A stretch of 47,047 nucleotides of DNA from Hyphomicrobiales bacterium (GCA_900468065.1 UBTA01000093.1:4866-51912); one strand, 5' to 3'; counted from the stretch's first letter, positions 17,834 through 29,241 are shown. The notes: generated by a model from the letters alone, not told the origin. Program-made: numbers and translations.

Positions 17834-18292
17834 ATGATCTTGAAAGAGATGACCAGCGACGACTGCGTTGACGTCCTCTCCAGGGGCCACATTGCCCATC
17901 TTGCCTGCGCCAAGGACAATCGCCCCTATGTCGTACCGATCCAGTACGCATTTGAATCCCCCAGCCTCTATGGGTTTTCGATGCCGGGGCAGAAAATCGA
18001 CTGGCTGCGCGCCAATCCGCTGGTCTGCATCCAGGTCGGCGAAATCAAGGGCAACGAGGCTTGGCGAAGCGTCGTCGTCGAAGGACGCTATGAAGAATTC
18101 CCGGACGACGAGCGATGGCACAACGAACGGCTGCACGCCTGGTCGCTGCTGGAAAAACGCGGCAACTGGTGGGAGCCTGGCTCCTTGAAACCCGGCGCGG
18201 CTGCAGCCGGCGGCAAAAACACCACCCCAGTGTTCTTTGCCATTCATATCGACAGCGTCACCGGCCGGCAGTCGGCTGCCGGCGAGAACTGA
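17834..18292 (+). CDS. Pyridoxamine-5'-phosphate-oxidase-like flavin-binding protein
   Basis: The 152-residue protein fits the split-barrel flavin-binding fold. It has an N-terminal helix with a short recognition stretch (HIAHLACAKDNRPYVVPIQY), a core strand with GFSMPGQKIDWLRANPLVCIQV and WRSVVVEGRYEEF. Family members bind FMN and are often stress-related; no substrate is evident. I chose ATG 17834 behind AAGGA; an in-frame ATG 90 bases earlier would add a Pro/Arg-rich tail unlike the family. It is convergent with the histidine kinase gene, with 13 bases between them. Confidence 0.85.
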   Translation: MILKEMTSDDCVDVLSRGHIAHLACAKDNRPYVVPIQYAFESPSLYGFSMPGQKIDWLRANPLVCIQVGEIKGNEAWRSVVVEGRYEEFPDDERWHNERLHAWSLLEKRGNWWEPGSLKPGAAAAGGKNTTPVFFAIHIDSVTGRQSAAGEN

Positions 18293-18305
18293 GAGACTGA
18301 AGCTG

Positions 18306-19379
18306 CTAGGCTGCTTCGGGCAGGCGTGAGGTGAAGGTGGCGCGGGTAATCGACACCGACGTGCCTTCGGCGCCGGTTGTCGTCTCAATCTGCGCCGCCA
18401 GCTGCTTGACCAGTGCCTGGACGATCGCCGTCCCCAGTCCGCCGCCCGGTTTGGGCACCGAGAGAATATCTTTTCCGACGCCGTTGTCCGAAACGACCAG
18501 TTTCCAGTCGGCGCCGTTGACCTCGTAGGACACCGAGATCGACGCCTCGGCCTTGAGGGCGGGGAAAGCATATTTGATGGCGTTGATGACCAGTTCGGTG
18601 ACGATCAGCCCGAGGCTGACGGCCTGGTCGGAACCGATCCGCCCATTCTGCGCCAGCACCTTGATATCGATCGGCTGGCTTTCGCCGGTCATCGACGACG
18701 ACAGGCTGCCGCAGAGCTTTTCGAGATAGGAACCAACCTCGATCTGGTCGATGCCGCCGGTCACATGCAGGTGGCGTTGCACCTCCGCGACCGACATCAC
18801 CCGTTGATGCGCATCCTGCAAATCGCGGCGGGTTTCCTCCGACGTTACCGCACGCGCCTTCAGCAACAGGATACTGGCAATGATTTGCAGGCTGTTGGCG
18901 ACGCGGTGCCGCATTTCCTCAAGCAGAACGCCTTTCTGGCGAAGCAGGTCCTGGGTACGCTCATGCAGGATTTCCTTTTCCCGCTCGATGGTGCGCCGCG
19001 CACTGATATCGGTGAAGGCCAGCAGGATCGTCGTGCCGGAGCCTTCGCCGTAAACCACCTGGCGGGCGTTGAGCAGCATGATCCTGCGGCCGAGACCGGG
19101 GAAATCATGCTCGACTTCGAAACCATCCATGGCTGTTTGCGCCGGGATGATCGTTTCCAACAGCAGACGCAACGCCGGTATATCCCACTGGCCATCGCCA
19201 AGCGTGTAGAGCAGCCGGCCATGCGTATCCTCGGCCTTCACCTTGAATGTGTCAAAGAAGGAGCGGCTGGCGGCGAGCACATGGAAGCGTTTATCGAGCA
19301 CCAAAAGCGGATCATGGATCGTGTTGACGATCGCCTGGGCAAGCGTTTCCGCGTCTTCGAGATTCTGAAAATTGATCAT
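18306..19379 (-). CDS. PAS-containing HWE/HisKA_2-type sensor histidine kinase
   Basis: The 358-residue protein is soluble. A PAS domain occupies about residues 15-130 (DPLLVLDKRFHVLAASRSFF at its start). It is followed by a coiled linker and the phosphoacceptor helix EEMRHRVANSLQIIASILLL, which holds the predicted histidine. An HATPase domain follows with the N box ELVINAIKYAF and the G boxes DNGVGKD and GGGLGTAIV. This class is common in alphaproteobacteria and usually works in light, redox or general-stress signalling. No response regulator gene is adjacent, so it is an orphan. ATG 19379 is preferred over an upstream TTG at 19418. Confidence 0.88.
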   Translation of the reverse strand: MINFQNLEDAETLAQAIVNTIHDPLLVLDKRFHVLAASRSFFDTFKVKAEDTHGRLLYTLGDGQWDIPALRLLLETIIPAQTAMDGFEVEHDFPGLGRRIMLLNARQVVYGEGSGTTILLAFTDISARRTIEREKEILHERTQDLLRQKGVLLEEMRHRVANSLQIIASILLLKARAVTSEETRRDLQDAHQRVMSVAEVQRHLHVTGGIDQIEVGSYLEKLCGSLSSSMTGESQPIDIKVLAQNGRIGSDQAVSLGLIVTELVINAIKYAFPALKAEASISVSYEVNGADWKLVVSDNGVGKDILSVPKPGGGLGTAIVQALVKQLAAQIETTTGAEGTSVSITRATFTSRLPEAA

Positions 19380-19547
19380 ATGGTAGTGCCCGTTCCGGAC
19401 TTGCAGGCTGCACTTCAAGTGAGGCAGCGTCGTGTCCGGTTATTTCGTACACTCTATTTCAAGAGGAGTCGCCTTTCATCTCGAACCGCCGCAATATTCG
19501 CGCGCCAGAGTTGCGCGGGATTTCTTGCGGCGGCGCTGCGTCTTCGA

Positions 19548-20252
19548 TCAGGCGGCAAACCGCTTGATCACGTCGGCGAGCGGGATATGCCCGAGGCAAG
19601 CACCGGATCCGACTGGTGTTTCACCGTCCTCGACCGCCAGGGCATATTGCACAACGGGTTCGGCTTCGATCCGGCGGCGCAGCGCTGCAAGTTTTGGATA
19701 GGCCTTGTCATCGACGGCCTGGTGAAACTCTGCCCAGCGCGCCACGCCGATCAGCGTGGTATCGGCCAAACTCAGGCGATCACCGGCCAGAAACGGCGTA
19801 TCGCCGATCATCGCCTCAAGCTTTTCATGGCGCTCCACAACGGATTTGCGGCCGAAATCGCGCAGAAACGCCAGTGTCTCCGGCGTCTCGCCTTCAGACT
19901 CAAGCGCCACCCACAACGGCCCGAAGGCACTGGTGAAGCCGGTATTGACGAAGGCCATCAACTGCAGCATCCGGTCTGCCTCCGGCGTAAGGGGATCAAA
20001 GCTGATGCGGTGCTGGGTATCGCGGGCCGAAAGCCAGCCGGCAATCGCCATGGTCTCGGTGAGGACGATACCCTTTTCGGTGATCAGGACGGGGGTTTCC
20101 TGACGGCCGTTCAGCCGGGCATAGGCGTCGTTCTTCATTTCGCTGAGCATACCGACGCGGCAGAGGCGGTAGGGCTGGCCCACCTTTTCGAACGCAGCGA
20201 CAAGCCCCATCGAGCTTCCGAGCGGGAAGCCGTGAAGGAGAATAGGTTCCAT
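19548..20252 (-). CDS. Glutathione S-transferase family protein
   Basis: The 234-residue product has an N-terminal thioredoxin-like domain (MEPILLHGFPLGSSMGLV, then ETPVLI and the ETMAIAGWL glutathione-binding turn) and a C-terminal all-helical domain with FLAGDRLSLADTTLIG. It should conjugate or reduce small electrophiles with glutathione. AGAAGAGA precedes ATG 20252. It is divergent from an HxlR regulator, with 108 bases between them, which is the usual arrangement for HxlR-controlled detoxification enzymes. Confidence 0.88.
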   Translation of the reverse strand: MEPILLHGFPLGSSMGLVAAFEKVGQPYRLCRVGMLSEMKNDAYARLNGRQETPVLITEKGIVLTETMAIAGWLSARDTQHRISFDPLTPEADRMLQLMAFVNTGFTSAFGPLWVALESEGETPETLAFLRDFGRKSVVERHEKLEAMIGDTPFLAGDRLSLADTTLIGVARWAEFHQAVDDKAYPKLAALRRRIEAEPVVQYALAVEDGETPVGSGACLGHIPLADVIKRFAA

Positions 20253-20295
20253 TTTTCGTGTCTCTTCTTGATGTTGATGTGGCGCTGCGCAGCGA

Positions 20296-20349
20296 TGGTT
20301 GACCCTAACCATTGGCACCCCCATGTAAATTACGCACTCTTTTGTAACC
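20296..20349. promoter_or_regulatory. Shared GST/HxlR promoter region with small inverted repeats
   Basis: The divergent gap contains TGGTT-N6-AACCA (20296-20311), a near-palindrome GTAAATTAC (20325-20333) and a further GTAACC (20344-20349). TTGACC (20299-20304) followed 17 bases later by CATGTA could be the promoter of the HxlR gene. HxlR proteins usually bind such sites next to their own gene; which of these is the operator is inference. Confidence 0.4.
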
Positions 20350-20360
20350 AGGACCGCCCG

Positions 20361-20726
20361 ATGAAAGACGTCGTCTCCAAATGCCCGATCGAAGAGACCA
20401 TGCGCGTGTTGAGCGGCCGCTGGCCGACGCTGCTGCTCTACTATCTGAAGGACGGCACCAAGCGTTTCAGCGACCTGCAGCGCGACAACCCGACACTGTC
20501 GCACCGGATGCTGGCGCTGGAACTGCGCAAGCTGGAAAAGGCCGGCATTGTCAGGCGCACCGCCTATTCCGGATATCCGCTGCGGGTGGATTACGACCTG
20601 ACGGCTGCGGGCCTAAAGCTCGTGCCACTGATCGACGCGCTCGGCGATTGGTGGGAAGAGAGCGCGGACGGCCGAGCAGAGCCGGTTGAGGCAAGGATAC
20701 GCAGGCCATTGATCAAGGCCGCCTGA
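20361..20726 (+). CDS. HxlR-family winged-helix regulator
   Basis: The 121-residue protein is a complete HxlR domain: KCPIEETMRVLSGRWPTLLL at the start with the conserved cysteine at position 8, KRFSDLQRDNPTLSHRMLALELRKLE for the recognition helix, and a wing with RVDYDLTAAG. In many family members the early cysteine senses electrophiles or oxidants. AGGA lies 12 bases before ATG 20361. Divergent placement with the GST gene suggests it represses that gene and itself. Confidence 0.9.
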   Translation: MKDVVSKCPIEETMRVLSGRWPTLLLYYLKDGTKRFSDLQRDNPTLSHRMLALELRKLEKAGIVRRTAYSGYPLRVDYDLTAAGLKLVPLIDALGDWWEESADGRAEPVEARIRRPLIKAA

Positions 20727-21072
20727 CGGGATGAACCCGTCACACAGAGGGTCAATACGTCATGGCCACCCGATGATTTCTCGCATGACATAAATGACGG
20801 TATCCTGCGGCATCTCTCCGGAAAACCGGCGATGCGATAGAAGCGCGCCAAACGATGGCGAGCCTTATATCGCTGAGATCCGCATAGCCGCTGTGGCCAC
20901 GACGTTTGCGGCGGTCATTTTCCTGTCGATTCCATAATTTTCGGGGTTTCGCTTGGCGCCACATTTCCCTATAAGCCGCTTCTAGCCTGAAAAGACCAAG
21001 CCTGCGCCCCCCGACCGGTGTTCTCCCACCTTGGCCGGTTTTTTGCGCAGCCGGAAAAAGCGGATAGAGACC
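20727..21072 (+). other. Gene-free leader region upstream of carB
   Basis: These 346 bases hold no convincing gene. TATAAG (20970-20975) within CCCTATAAG resembles an alphaproteobacterial -10 element, although its upstream partner (TTTCGC, 17 bases away) is poor. The last 60 bases contain a terminator-like hairpin described separately. Confidence 0.5.
21014..21044 (+). promoter_or_regulatory. Terminator-like hairpin with overlapping alternative hairpin in the carB leader
   Basis: ACCGG (21014-21018) can pair with CCGGT (21035-21039), which runs into a T tract (21039-21044). Inside it, GGTG (21017-21020) can instead pair with CACC (21027-21030). The two structures share bases and exclude each other, and the T tract ends only 28 bases before the carB ATG. 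This resembles an attenuator, but the stems are short and the role is inference. Confidence 0.35.
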
Positions 21073-24558
<3,486 letters not shown>

Positions 24559-24564
24559 GGCGAT

Positions 24565-24815
24565 ATGCACAAGCCCATCCACTGTTCCGCACATGCTTTG
24601 ACAGTAATGCGGGAGCGTGGGCTTGATGCAAGATGGGTGGAGACCGTCTCTCCCTTTGGACGGCGCCGGATCCGGGAGATCCGGCGGTGGAAAGACGTTT
24701 TGGCGCGGTTCCGCAGCGCGGGGGACGAATTATGCGCGTCGCTTGCGTTGAAGACGACTTTGAAATCCGTATGATATCGGCATTTCTCGACCGTGGAGCC
24801 ATCAAGCCAGCATGA
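24565..24815 (+). pseudogene. DUF4258-family gene with an internal frameshift
   Basis: The first 28 or so codons from ATG 24565 read as a DUF4258 N-terminus (HCSAHALTVMRERGLDARWVE). The rest of the family pattern, PDPGDPAVERRFGAVPQRGG and RIMRVACVEDDFEIRMISAFLDR, lies in another frame and ends at TGA 24815. The switch occurs near 24648-24660 and is consistent with loss of one base. The second frame ends in ATGA overlap with the DUF2283 gene, the usual arrangement for this pair. No canonical slippery heptamer in the right phase was found, so I read this as a broken gene or a sequencing error rather than programmed frameshifting. Confidence 0.75.
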
Positions 24816-25006
24816 AGCCCGTGATCGAATATGATGCGGCGGCAAACGCGGCCTATAACCGTTTCCCCAGCGAGACCATTCTGGAGAGCGAAGAGATTTC
24901 TGCCGGTATCGTTCTGGATTACCATGAACACGGCCATGTTGTCGGCATGGAAGTACTTGACGCCCGCCAGCATCTGTCACCAAAGACGTTGAACGAAGCG
25001 GCCTGA
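24812..25006 (+). CDS. DUF2283-family small protein
   Basis: The 64-residue protein matches the DUF2283 pattern: IEYDAAANAAYNRF at the start, then GIVLDYHEHGHVVGMEVLDA. DUF2283 genes commonly follow DUF4258 genes. The pair resembles a toxin-antitoxin arrangement in size and overlap, but I know of no proven activity to assign. The ATG lies inside the ATGA that ends the DUF4258 frame, so translation is probably coupled, and the upstream frameshift may reduce it. Confidence 0.75.
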   Translation: MKPVIEYDAAANAAYNRFPSETILESEEISAGIVLDYHEHGHVVGMEVLDARQHLSPKTLNEAA

Positions 25007-25139
25007 CGCACCTCATTTGGTGGGCTCCACCACCTCAGTTCATTGAACAGAGAATGGGGTTTCGCGCCGTCAGACAATCGTTTTCACGGCTTGTCAGCAA
25101 GCTAAGCGGTGTCTCTTTTGGCAAACTGGCGACCACGAA

Positions 25140-25258
25140 CTCCGTCTTCCTCGCCCCGTGGCGGGGATCCAGTGACCCGACGTCTGTCGGGTCAAAAGAC
25201 TCTTTCAGCCCAAAGACTTAGGCTAGCTGGATTTCTGTGACAAGCACAGAGATGACAG
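25140..25258. repeat. Rhizobial palindromic intergenic repeat element
   Basis: The element is bounded by GTCTTC and GATGAC, which pair at five of six positions. ATCCAG (25167-25172) pairs with CTGGAT (25227-25232). Inside are three hairpins: CCCCG-TGG-CGGGG (25154-25166), a perfect 8-bp GACCCGAC-GTCT-GTCGGGTC (25174-25193), and TCTGTG-ACAAG-CACAGA (25234-25250). This pattern resembles dispersed mosaic repeats known from rhizobial intergenic regions. The rest of the 362-base gap holds a TGGTGG-GCT-CCACCA hairpin (25018-25032) and no gene. Confidence 0.7.
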
Positions 25259-25328
25259 AGGATTTGGCAATCGCACAATTTCCCAAGTCACCATCAAATG
25301 GTTAGAAAATGACCTTGTCAGCAGCCCG

Positions 25329-25353
25329 AGCGGCGCCCAACAGGGGCGCCGCT
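25329..25353. terminator. Perfect 10-bp hairpin downstream of the MFS gene
   Basis: AGCGGCGCCC (25329-25338) pairs perfectly with GGGCGCCGCT (25344-25353) around a five-base loop. It lies 16 bases past the stop of the minus-strand MFS gene. There is no real T tract on either side, so it may be a weak or Rho-assisted terminator, or an mRNA 3' stabiliser. Confidence 0.5.
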
Positions 25354-25368
25354 TCTCTATTGCTGATC

Positions 25369-26841
25369 TCAAGCCGCCTGCTGGCTGCGCGCCAGCCCGG
25401 CCGTCCGCATCGCGAAGAAAACTGACACGCCGGCGATGACGCATCCACTGCCGAAGACCACGAGCATGGCGTGGCGCATGGTTTCAACCGACGCGGCTGC
25501 GCCAAAACCCATGACATTGGCGACGAGACCGAAGACTGCAGCGCCGATTGCGTAGCCTGCCGATTGCAGGGTCGGCAGCATGGCCGAGGTCCGGTCGCGT
25601 TCGTCGTCGGTGGAGACGTCCATCATCAACTGGCTGAGCGTGCCCCAGGATATTCCGAACCCGGCACCGATCATCGCCTGCCCCGGCAGTACAAACCAGA
25701 GCATGTCTGTGGCGATGGCGATGACCACAGAGGCAAGCCCTATCAGCAGCAACACCGGGCCAACCAGCATGATCCGGTTGCGCAACGCCAGCGAGCGCAG
25801 GCTCGCAACACCGATCGCGCTCAAGCTCCAGGAAATCGCCATGACGGCGCTGAGCGCGCCGGCGGCGGTCGGCCCGAGATGCCAGAGATGCTGCAGGCTG
25901 TAGACGAGGAAGACCGATCCCGCCGCCTGCGATAGCGGCATCAGCAGGATGACCCACAATCCGGTGCCGAGCGCCTTGCGCGCCGTGAACGCGGCCCTTG
26001 GCAGCACCGGGTTAGGCGAACGCCGGTCGAGGTAAACGACGGTTACCAGAACCACCGCCGCGCCGATCAACAATGCGGCCATCGGCAGGGTGCCACCGGC
26101 AATACCGGACAGCGAAATCATCAGGATGCCCGCGCCTGCGGCAATCAGGCGCGCGAAAGGAATGGTTGAGGCCTGCCCGGAGCCGGACACGCCGCGCGGA
26201 ACGATGGCGAGAACGAGGATGATGAAGATGGCGGCAGCGGGAATGCTGACGAAGAAGGCGGCGCGCCAGGAGAAATGCTCCGTCAACCCACCGGCCACCA
26301 GCGGCCCGGAAAACGCCGCCATGGCCCAGACAATCGCCTCGGCGCCAAACACTTTCGGCACGAGGCGCGAGGGGAAAAGCTCGGGGATCAGCGCATAGCA
26401 AAGTGCCGCGACGACGCCCTCGCCCGCCCCCTGCAGCAGCCGCCCGGCCAAAACCTCAGACATATTGGTGGCGCAGGTCGCAAGGACCGTGCCGGCAACG
26501 AAGATGACGGCGGCCGCAAGCAGCGTGTTTCTGGCGCCGAACCTCTGCTTAAGATTGGCAGAAACGAGGCCGCCGATAATCGCAAACACCAGATAGAGGG
26601 TGAAGGCCCAGGACAGCAGCGCCGCACCGCCGAGTTCTTCCACCGCCGTCGGCAGGGCCGTGGAGATGAAGAACTCGTTGAAGGCGAACAGGGCGACGCC
26701 GAGGCAGAGCGTGATCGTCGACACGAGATAACGCGGCCGCATCAACTCGCCCCATCCGCCGGCCAATTCCGCGCCCCCTGCAAATCCTGCGGATGGGCCG
26801 CTCATTGGCTCTTCTGTGTAGGGGATATTGTCAGTCGTCAT
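25369..26841 (-). CDS. MFS transporter, drug-efflux (DHA2-like) type
   Basis: The 490-residue protein has a hydrophilic N-terminus of about 35 residues and then about 14 hydrophobic helices. FFISTALPTAVEELGG lies in helix 1, NLKQRFGARNTLLAAAVIF after helix 2, and GRLLQGAGEGVVAALCYALI in helix 4. These resemble DHA2-type exporters of drugs or metabolites. The substrate is unknown. GGAGA precedes ATG 26841. The neighbouring minus-strand gene at 26936 ends 94 bases upstream, so the two could be in one transcript under the TetR regulator. Confidence 0.88.
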   Translation of the reverse strand: MTTDNIPYTEEPMSGPSAGFAGGAELAGGWGELMRPRYLVSTITLCLGVALFAFNEFFISTALPTAVEELGGAALLSWAFTLYLVFAIIGGLVSANLKQRFGARNTLLAAAVIFVAGTVLATCATNMSEVLAGRLLQGAGEGVVAALCYALIPELFPSRLVPKVFGAEAIVWAMAAFSGPLVAGGLTEHFSWRAAFFVSIPAAAIFIILVLAIVPRGVSGSGQASTIPFARLIAAGAGILMISLSGIAGGTLPMAALLIGAAVVLVTVVYLDRRSPNPVLPRAAFTARKALGTGLWVILLMPLSQAAGSVFLVYSLQHLWHLGPTAAGALSAVMAISWSLSAIGVASLRSLALRNRIMLVGPVLLLIGLASVVIAIATDMLWFVLPGQAMIGAGFGISWGTLSQLMMDVSTDDERDRTSAMLPTLQSAGYAIGAAVFGLVANVMGFGAAASVETMRHAMLVVFGSGCVIAGVSVFFAMRTAGLARSQQAA

Positions 26842-26935
26842 GCTTCCGTCTCCAGTAGGAAAGCACGACTGTTACAACCTCAAGCGCTATTGAGGTAAAG
26901 CCCTATTTTCCGATCTCGACCGATTTTTCACGCCG

Positions 26936-27553
26936 TCAGGCGGCCTGGGTCACCTGGTCTGACCGGATCGTGAAGAGGTCTCGGCCGATGCTGCGGGCGG
27001 TCTCCAGATGCAAGGCCACCTCCGCGGCTTCCGATCCCAGCAGCAGTTCGGATGTCACGACCCGGGCGCCGCAATAGTCAAAGATGCCGTGATCGATCTG
27101 CGTCGTCATCGCATCGCGATAGCCGCGCCGCTCATAGGTCGATGCACTGGCGCCGCCGAGGCCGACAAGATGAACTTTGAGGTGGCGCAGTTTTTTCACA
27201 GACTTGATATCCGGGCCTTCGTCATAGGCCCAGCCATTGGAAAAGACCCGATCGACCCACCCCTTCAGCAAAGCCGGCATCGACCACCAATGAACGGGAA
27301 AGACCAGCACCAGCGCATCCGCACGATCGATCCTCGCCTGTTCAGTGGCGACATCAGCCGGAATCGGCACATCCCTGCGATGAACCGCAAGATCGGTGAA
27401 CGTGAACTCCGGCTTAAAGCCCTCGTCCGACAGATCGGCGATTTCAACGGAATGCCCCTCTCCCGTATGGGCTACCCCCTCCGCCAGATGCCGCGCGACG
27501 CTATGGGTGAGCGAGCCTTGATCGGGATGGGCGACAACGATGAGCGCATGCAT
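26936..27553 (-). CDS. Flavodoxin-fold NAD(P)H:quinone oxidoreductase (KefF/MdaB type)
   Basis: The 205-residue protein opens with HALIVVAHPDQGSLTHSVA, the phosphate-binding loop of this family. It contains FPVHWWSMPALLKGWVDRVF, the flavin-contact signature, then a GLGGASASTYERRGY loop. Such enzymes carry FMN or FAD and reduce quinones by two electrons to avoid radical formation. AGGAG precedes ATG 27553. It is divergent from a TetR gene, with 79 bases and a clear palindromic operator between them. Confidence 0.9.
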   Translation of the reverse strand: MHALIVVAHPDQGSLTHSVARHLAEGVAHTGEGHSVEIADLSDEGFKPEFTFTDLAVHRRDVPIPADVATEQARIDRADALVLVFPVHWWSMPALLKGWVDRVFSNGWAYDEGPDIKSVKKLRHLKVHLVGLGGASASTYERRGYRDAMTTQIDHGIFDYCGARVVTSELLLGSEAAEVALHLETARSIGRDLFTIRSDQVTQAA

Positions 27554-27597
27554 GTCGAAAACTCCTGTTTGGCTGTTGCGGACCAAAGCCGCATCTT

Positions 27598-27628
27598 ATA
27601 TACTTTTAGTAAGTTACCTTTGGTATAT
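27598..27628. promoter_or_regulatory. Concentric palindromic operator between the quinone oxidoreductase and tetR genes
   Basis: GTAAGTTAC (27609-27617) is a perfect palindrome centred on 27613. ATATAC (27598-27603) and GTATAT (27623-27628) form a second inverted repeat around exactly the same centre. The site lies in the middle of the 79-base divergent gap. This is what a TetR dimer (or two dimers) would bind to repress both genes. The assignment to the neighbouring TetR protein is inference. Confidence 0.75.
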
Positions 27629-27632
27629 AGAG

Positions 27633-28250
27633 ATGTCAAGCATGGAAAACACGGATCAGGTCTCGCCAACCCGCCGCCGCCTGTCGCGCAATGAACGGCT
27701 TCGCCAGCTGCTGGATGTCGCATGGCGGGTGGTCCGCACGGAGGGAACGGAGGCGCTGACGCTTGGATATCTTGCCGAGCAGGCAGGCGTGACGAAGCCG
27801 GTCGTCTACGATCATTTCAATACGCGGCCGGGGCTGCTGGCAGCGCTCTACCGGGAATACGACACGCGCCAGACGGCGCTGATGGACAAGGCGCTTGAGG
27901 ACAGTAAGCCGACCCTTGCCGGCAGGGCAAGGGTGATTGCATCGTCCTATATCGAATGTGTCCTTCTCCAGGGCCGCGAAATCCCGGGCGTCAGCGCCGC
28001 TCTGGCCGGCTCGCCGGAATTAGAAAAGATCAAGCGTGATTACGAGACTGGCTTCATCCAAAAATGCCGCACAGCCCTTGCCCCCTTCGCCGGCACCGGC
28101 ACAATCGCGTCAGCCGGTCTATGGGCGATGCTCGGGGCCGCGGAAGCCCTCTCCTATGCCGCCGTGACCGGCGATATCACCGCCGGTCAGGCCGAAGAAG
28201 AGCTTTACCAGACCATCCTGTCGATGGTTGGCCGCAACGGTAACCGATGA
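27633..28250 (+). CDS. TetR-family transcriptional regulator
   Basis: The 205-residue protein has an N-terminal TetR DNA-binding domain (RNERLRQLLDVAWRVVRTEG, then LGYLAEQAGVTKPVVYDHF as helix-turn-helix) and an all-helical ligand domain. The start is ATG 27633 or ATG 27642; neither has a strong ribosome-binding site, and longer frames run through the operator and are rejected. Its likely targets are its own gene and the divergent quinone oxidoreductase. The ligand is probably a quinone-like or electrophilic compound, by analogy only. Confidence 0.88.
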   Translation: MSSMENTDQVSPTRRRLSRNERLRQLLDVAWRVVRTEGTEALTLGYLAEQAGVTKPVVYDHFNTRPGLLAALYREYDTRQTALMDKALEDSKPTLAGRARVIASSYIECVLLQGREIPGVSAALAGSPELEKIKRDYETGFIQKCRTALAPFAGTGTIASAGLWAMLGAAEALSYAAVTGDITAGQAEEELYQTILSMVGRNGNR

Positions 28251-28260
28251 CCAAGAGTGG

Positions 28261-29241
28261 TCAATAACCGCCGACGATCGGCAGGATTTCGCCGGTAATG
28301 TAGCTGGAGCATTGCGGCGATGCGAGGAAGACATAGGCCGGGGCAATCTCTTCCGGCTGGGCCGGACGCTTCATCGGCGTATCGGCCCCGAAGGTCGCAA
28401 CGTCCTCAGCCTCCTTGTCGGAGGGATTGAGCGGTGTCCAGACCGGACCGGGTGCGACAGCATTGACCCGGATGCCCTTTTCGATCAGCTGGCCGGAAAG
28501 TGCCTTGGTAAAGGCGTGAATGCCGCCCTTGGTCATCGAATAATCGATCAGCTGCTTGCTACCCTCGATCCCCGTGACCGATCCGGTATTGACGATGGCG
28601 CTCCCCTCCTTCATGTGCGGCACCGCTGCCTGCGCCATGAAGAAATAGCCGTAAAGATTGGTCTTCAGCGTCTCGTCGAAATGTTCTTCGGTGAGATCAA
28701 GCACATCAGCAGAATGAACCTGGAAGGCGGCATTATTGACCAGCACGTCAAGCTTTCCAAAAACTTCGACGACGGCGGCAACCGCCTTCTGGCAAAACGC
28801 CCGGTCTTTCACGTCGCCCGGGAAAGTCATTGCCCGGCGGCCTTCCGCCTCGATCGCCTTCACCGTATCATCGGCATCCTTGCCTTCGGCCAAATGCAGG
28901 ATCGCCACGTCGGCACCCTCGCGAGCAAACAGTACCGCAACAGCACGGCCGATACCGCTGTCGCCGCCAGTGATCAATGCGACCTTGCCTTCAAGCTTGC
29001 CGGATCCCTTGTAATAGGGTGCTTCATAAAGCGGTGCAGGGTCGAGCTTGTATTCGGCACCGGGTTTGGGCTGATGCTGCCGGGGAAACGGCGGCACCGG
29101 ATACATCCGCGCACCGGCCTGCATCGCCTTCGGCTTGGAAGGCTTTTTCGCCTTGTCCCTGGCATCGGCCTCGGCGACCTCATCCTGGATATAGCGCTGC
29201 TTTTCCGCCGTGCGGGCGGCTGCACTGAGCCGTGCGGCCAT
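28261..29241 (-). CDS. SDR-family oxidoreductase with N-terminal extension (YghA/YhdF-like)
   Basis: The 326-residue protein has a lysine-rich N-terminal extension (about 85 residues with PVPPFPRQHQPKPG), as in stress-related SDRs such as YghA or GsiB-neighbour YhdF. The classical SDR core follows with GGDSGIGRA as the cofactor loop, NNAAFQ, the catalytic serine in NTGSVTGIEG and the YSMTK active-site motif. The substrate is an unidentified aldehyde, ketone or alcohol. The small gene upstream ends 20 bases before it, so the two probably form one operon. It is convergent with tetR. Confidence 0.9.
   Translation of the reverse strand: MAARLSAAARTAEKQRYIQDEVAEADARDKAKKPSKPKAMQAGARMYPVPPFPRQHQPKPGAEYKLDPAPLYEAPYYKGSGKLEGKVALITGGDSGIGRAVAVLFAREGADVAILHLAEGKDADDTVKAIEAEGRRAMTFPGDVKDRAFCQKAVAAVVEVFGKLDVLVNNAAFQVHSADVLDLTEEHFDETLKTNLYGYFFMAQAAVPHMKEGSAIVNTGSVTGIEGSKQLIDYSMTKGGIHAFTKALSGQLIEKGIRVNAVAPGPVWTPLNPSDKEAEDVATFGADTPMKRPAQPEEIAPAYVFLASPQCSSYITGEILPIVGGY

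Noticed and set aside
18765..20360. Long upstream extension of the HxlR gene (frame open from 18765)
   Set aside because: It runs antisense through the kinase and GST genes; the HxlR domain begins exactly at 20361.
24640..24665. Programmed -1 frameshifting in the DUF4258 gene
   Set aside because: CCCTTTG is present but in the wrong phase for a slippery heptamer, and no clear downstream structure was seen.
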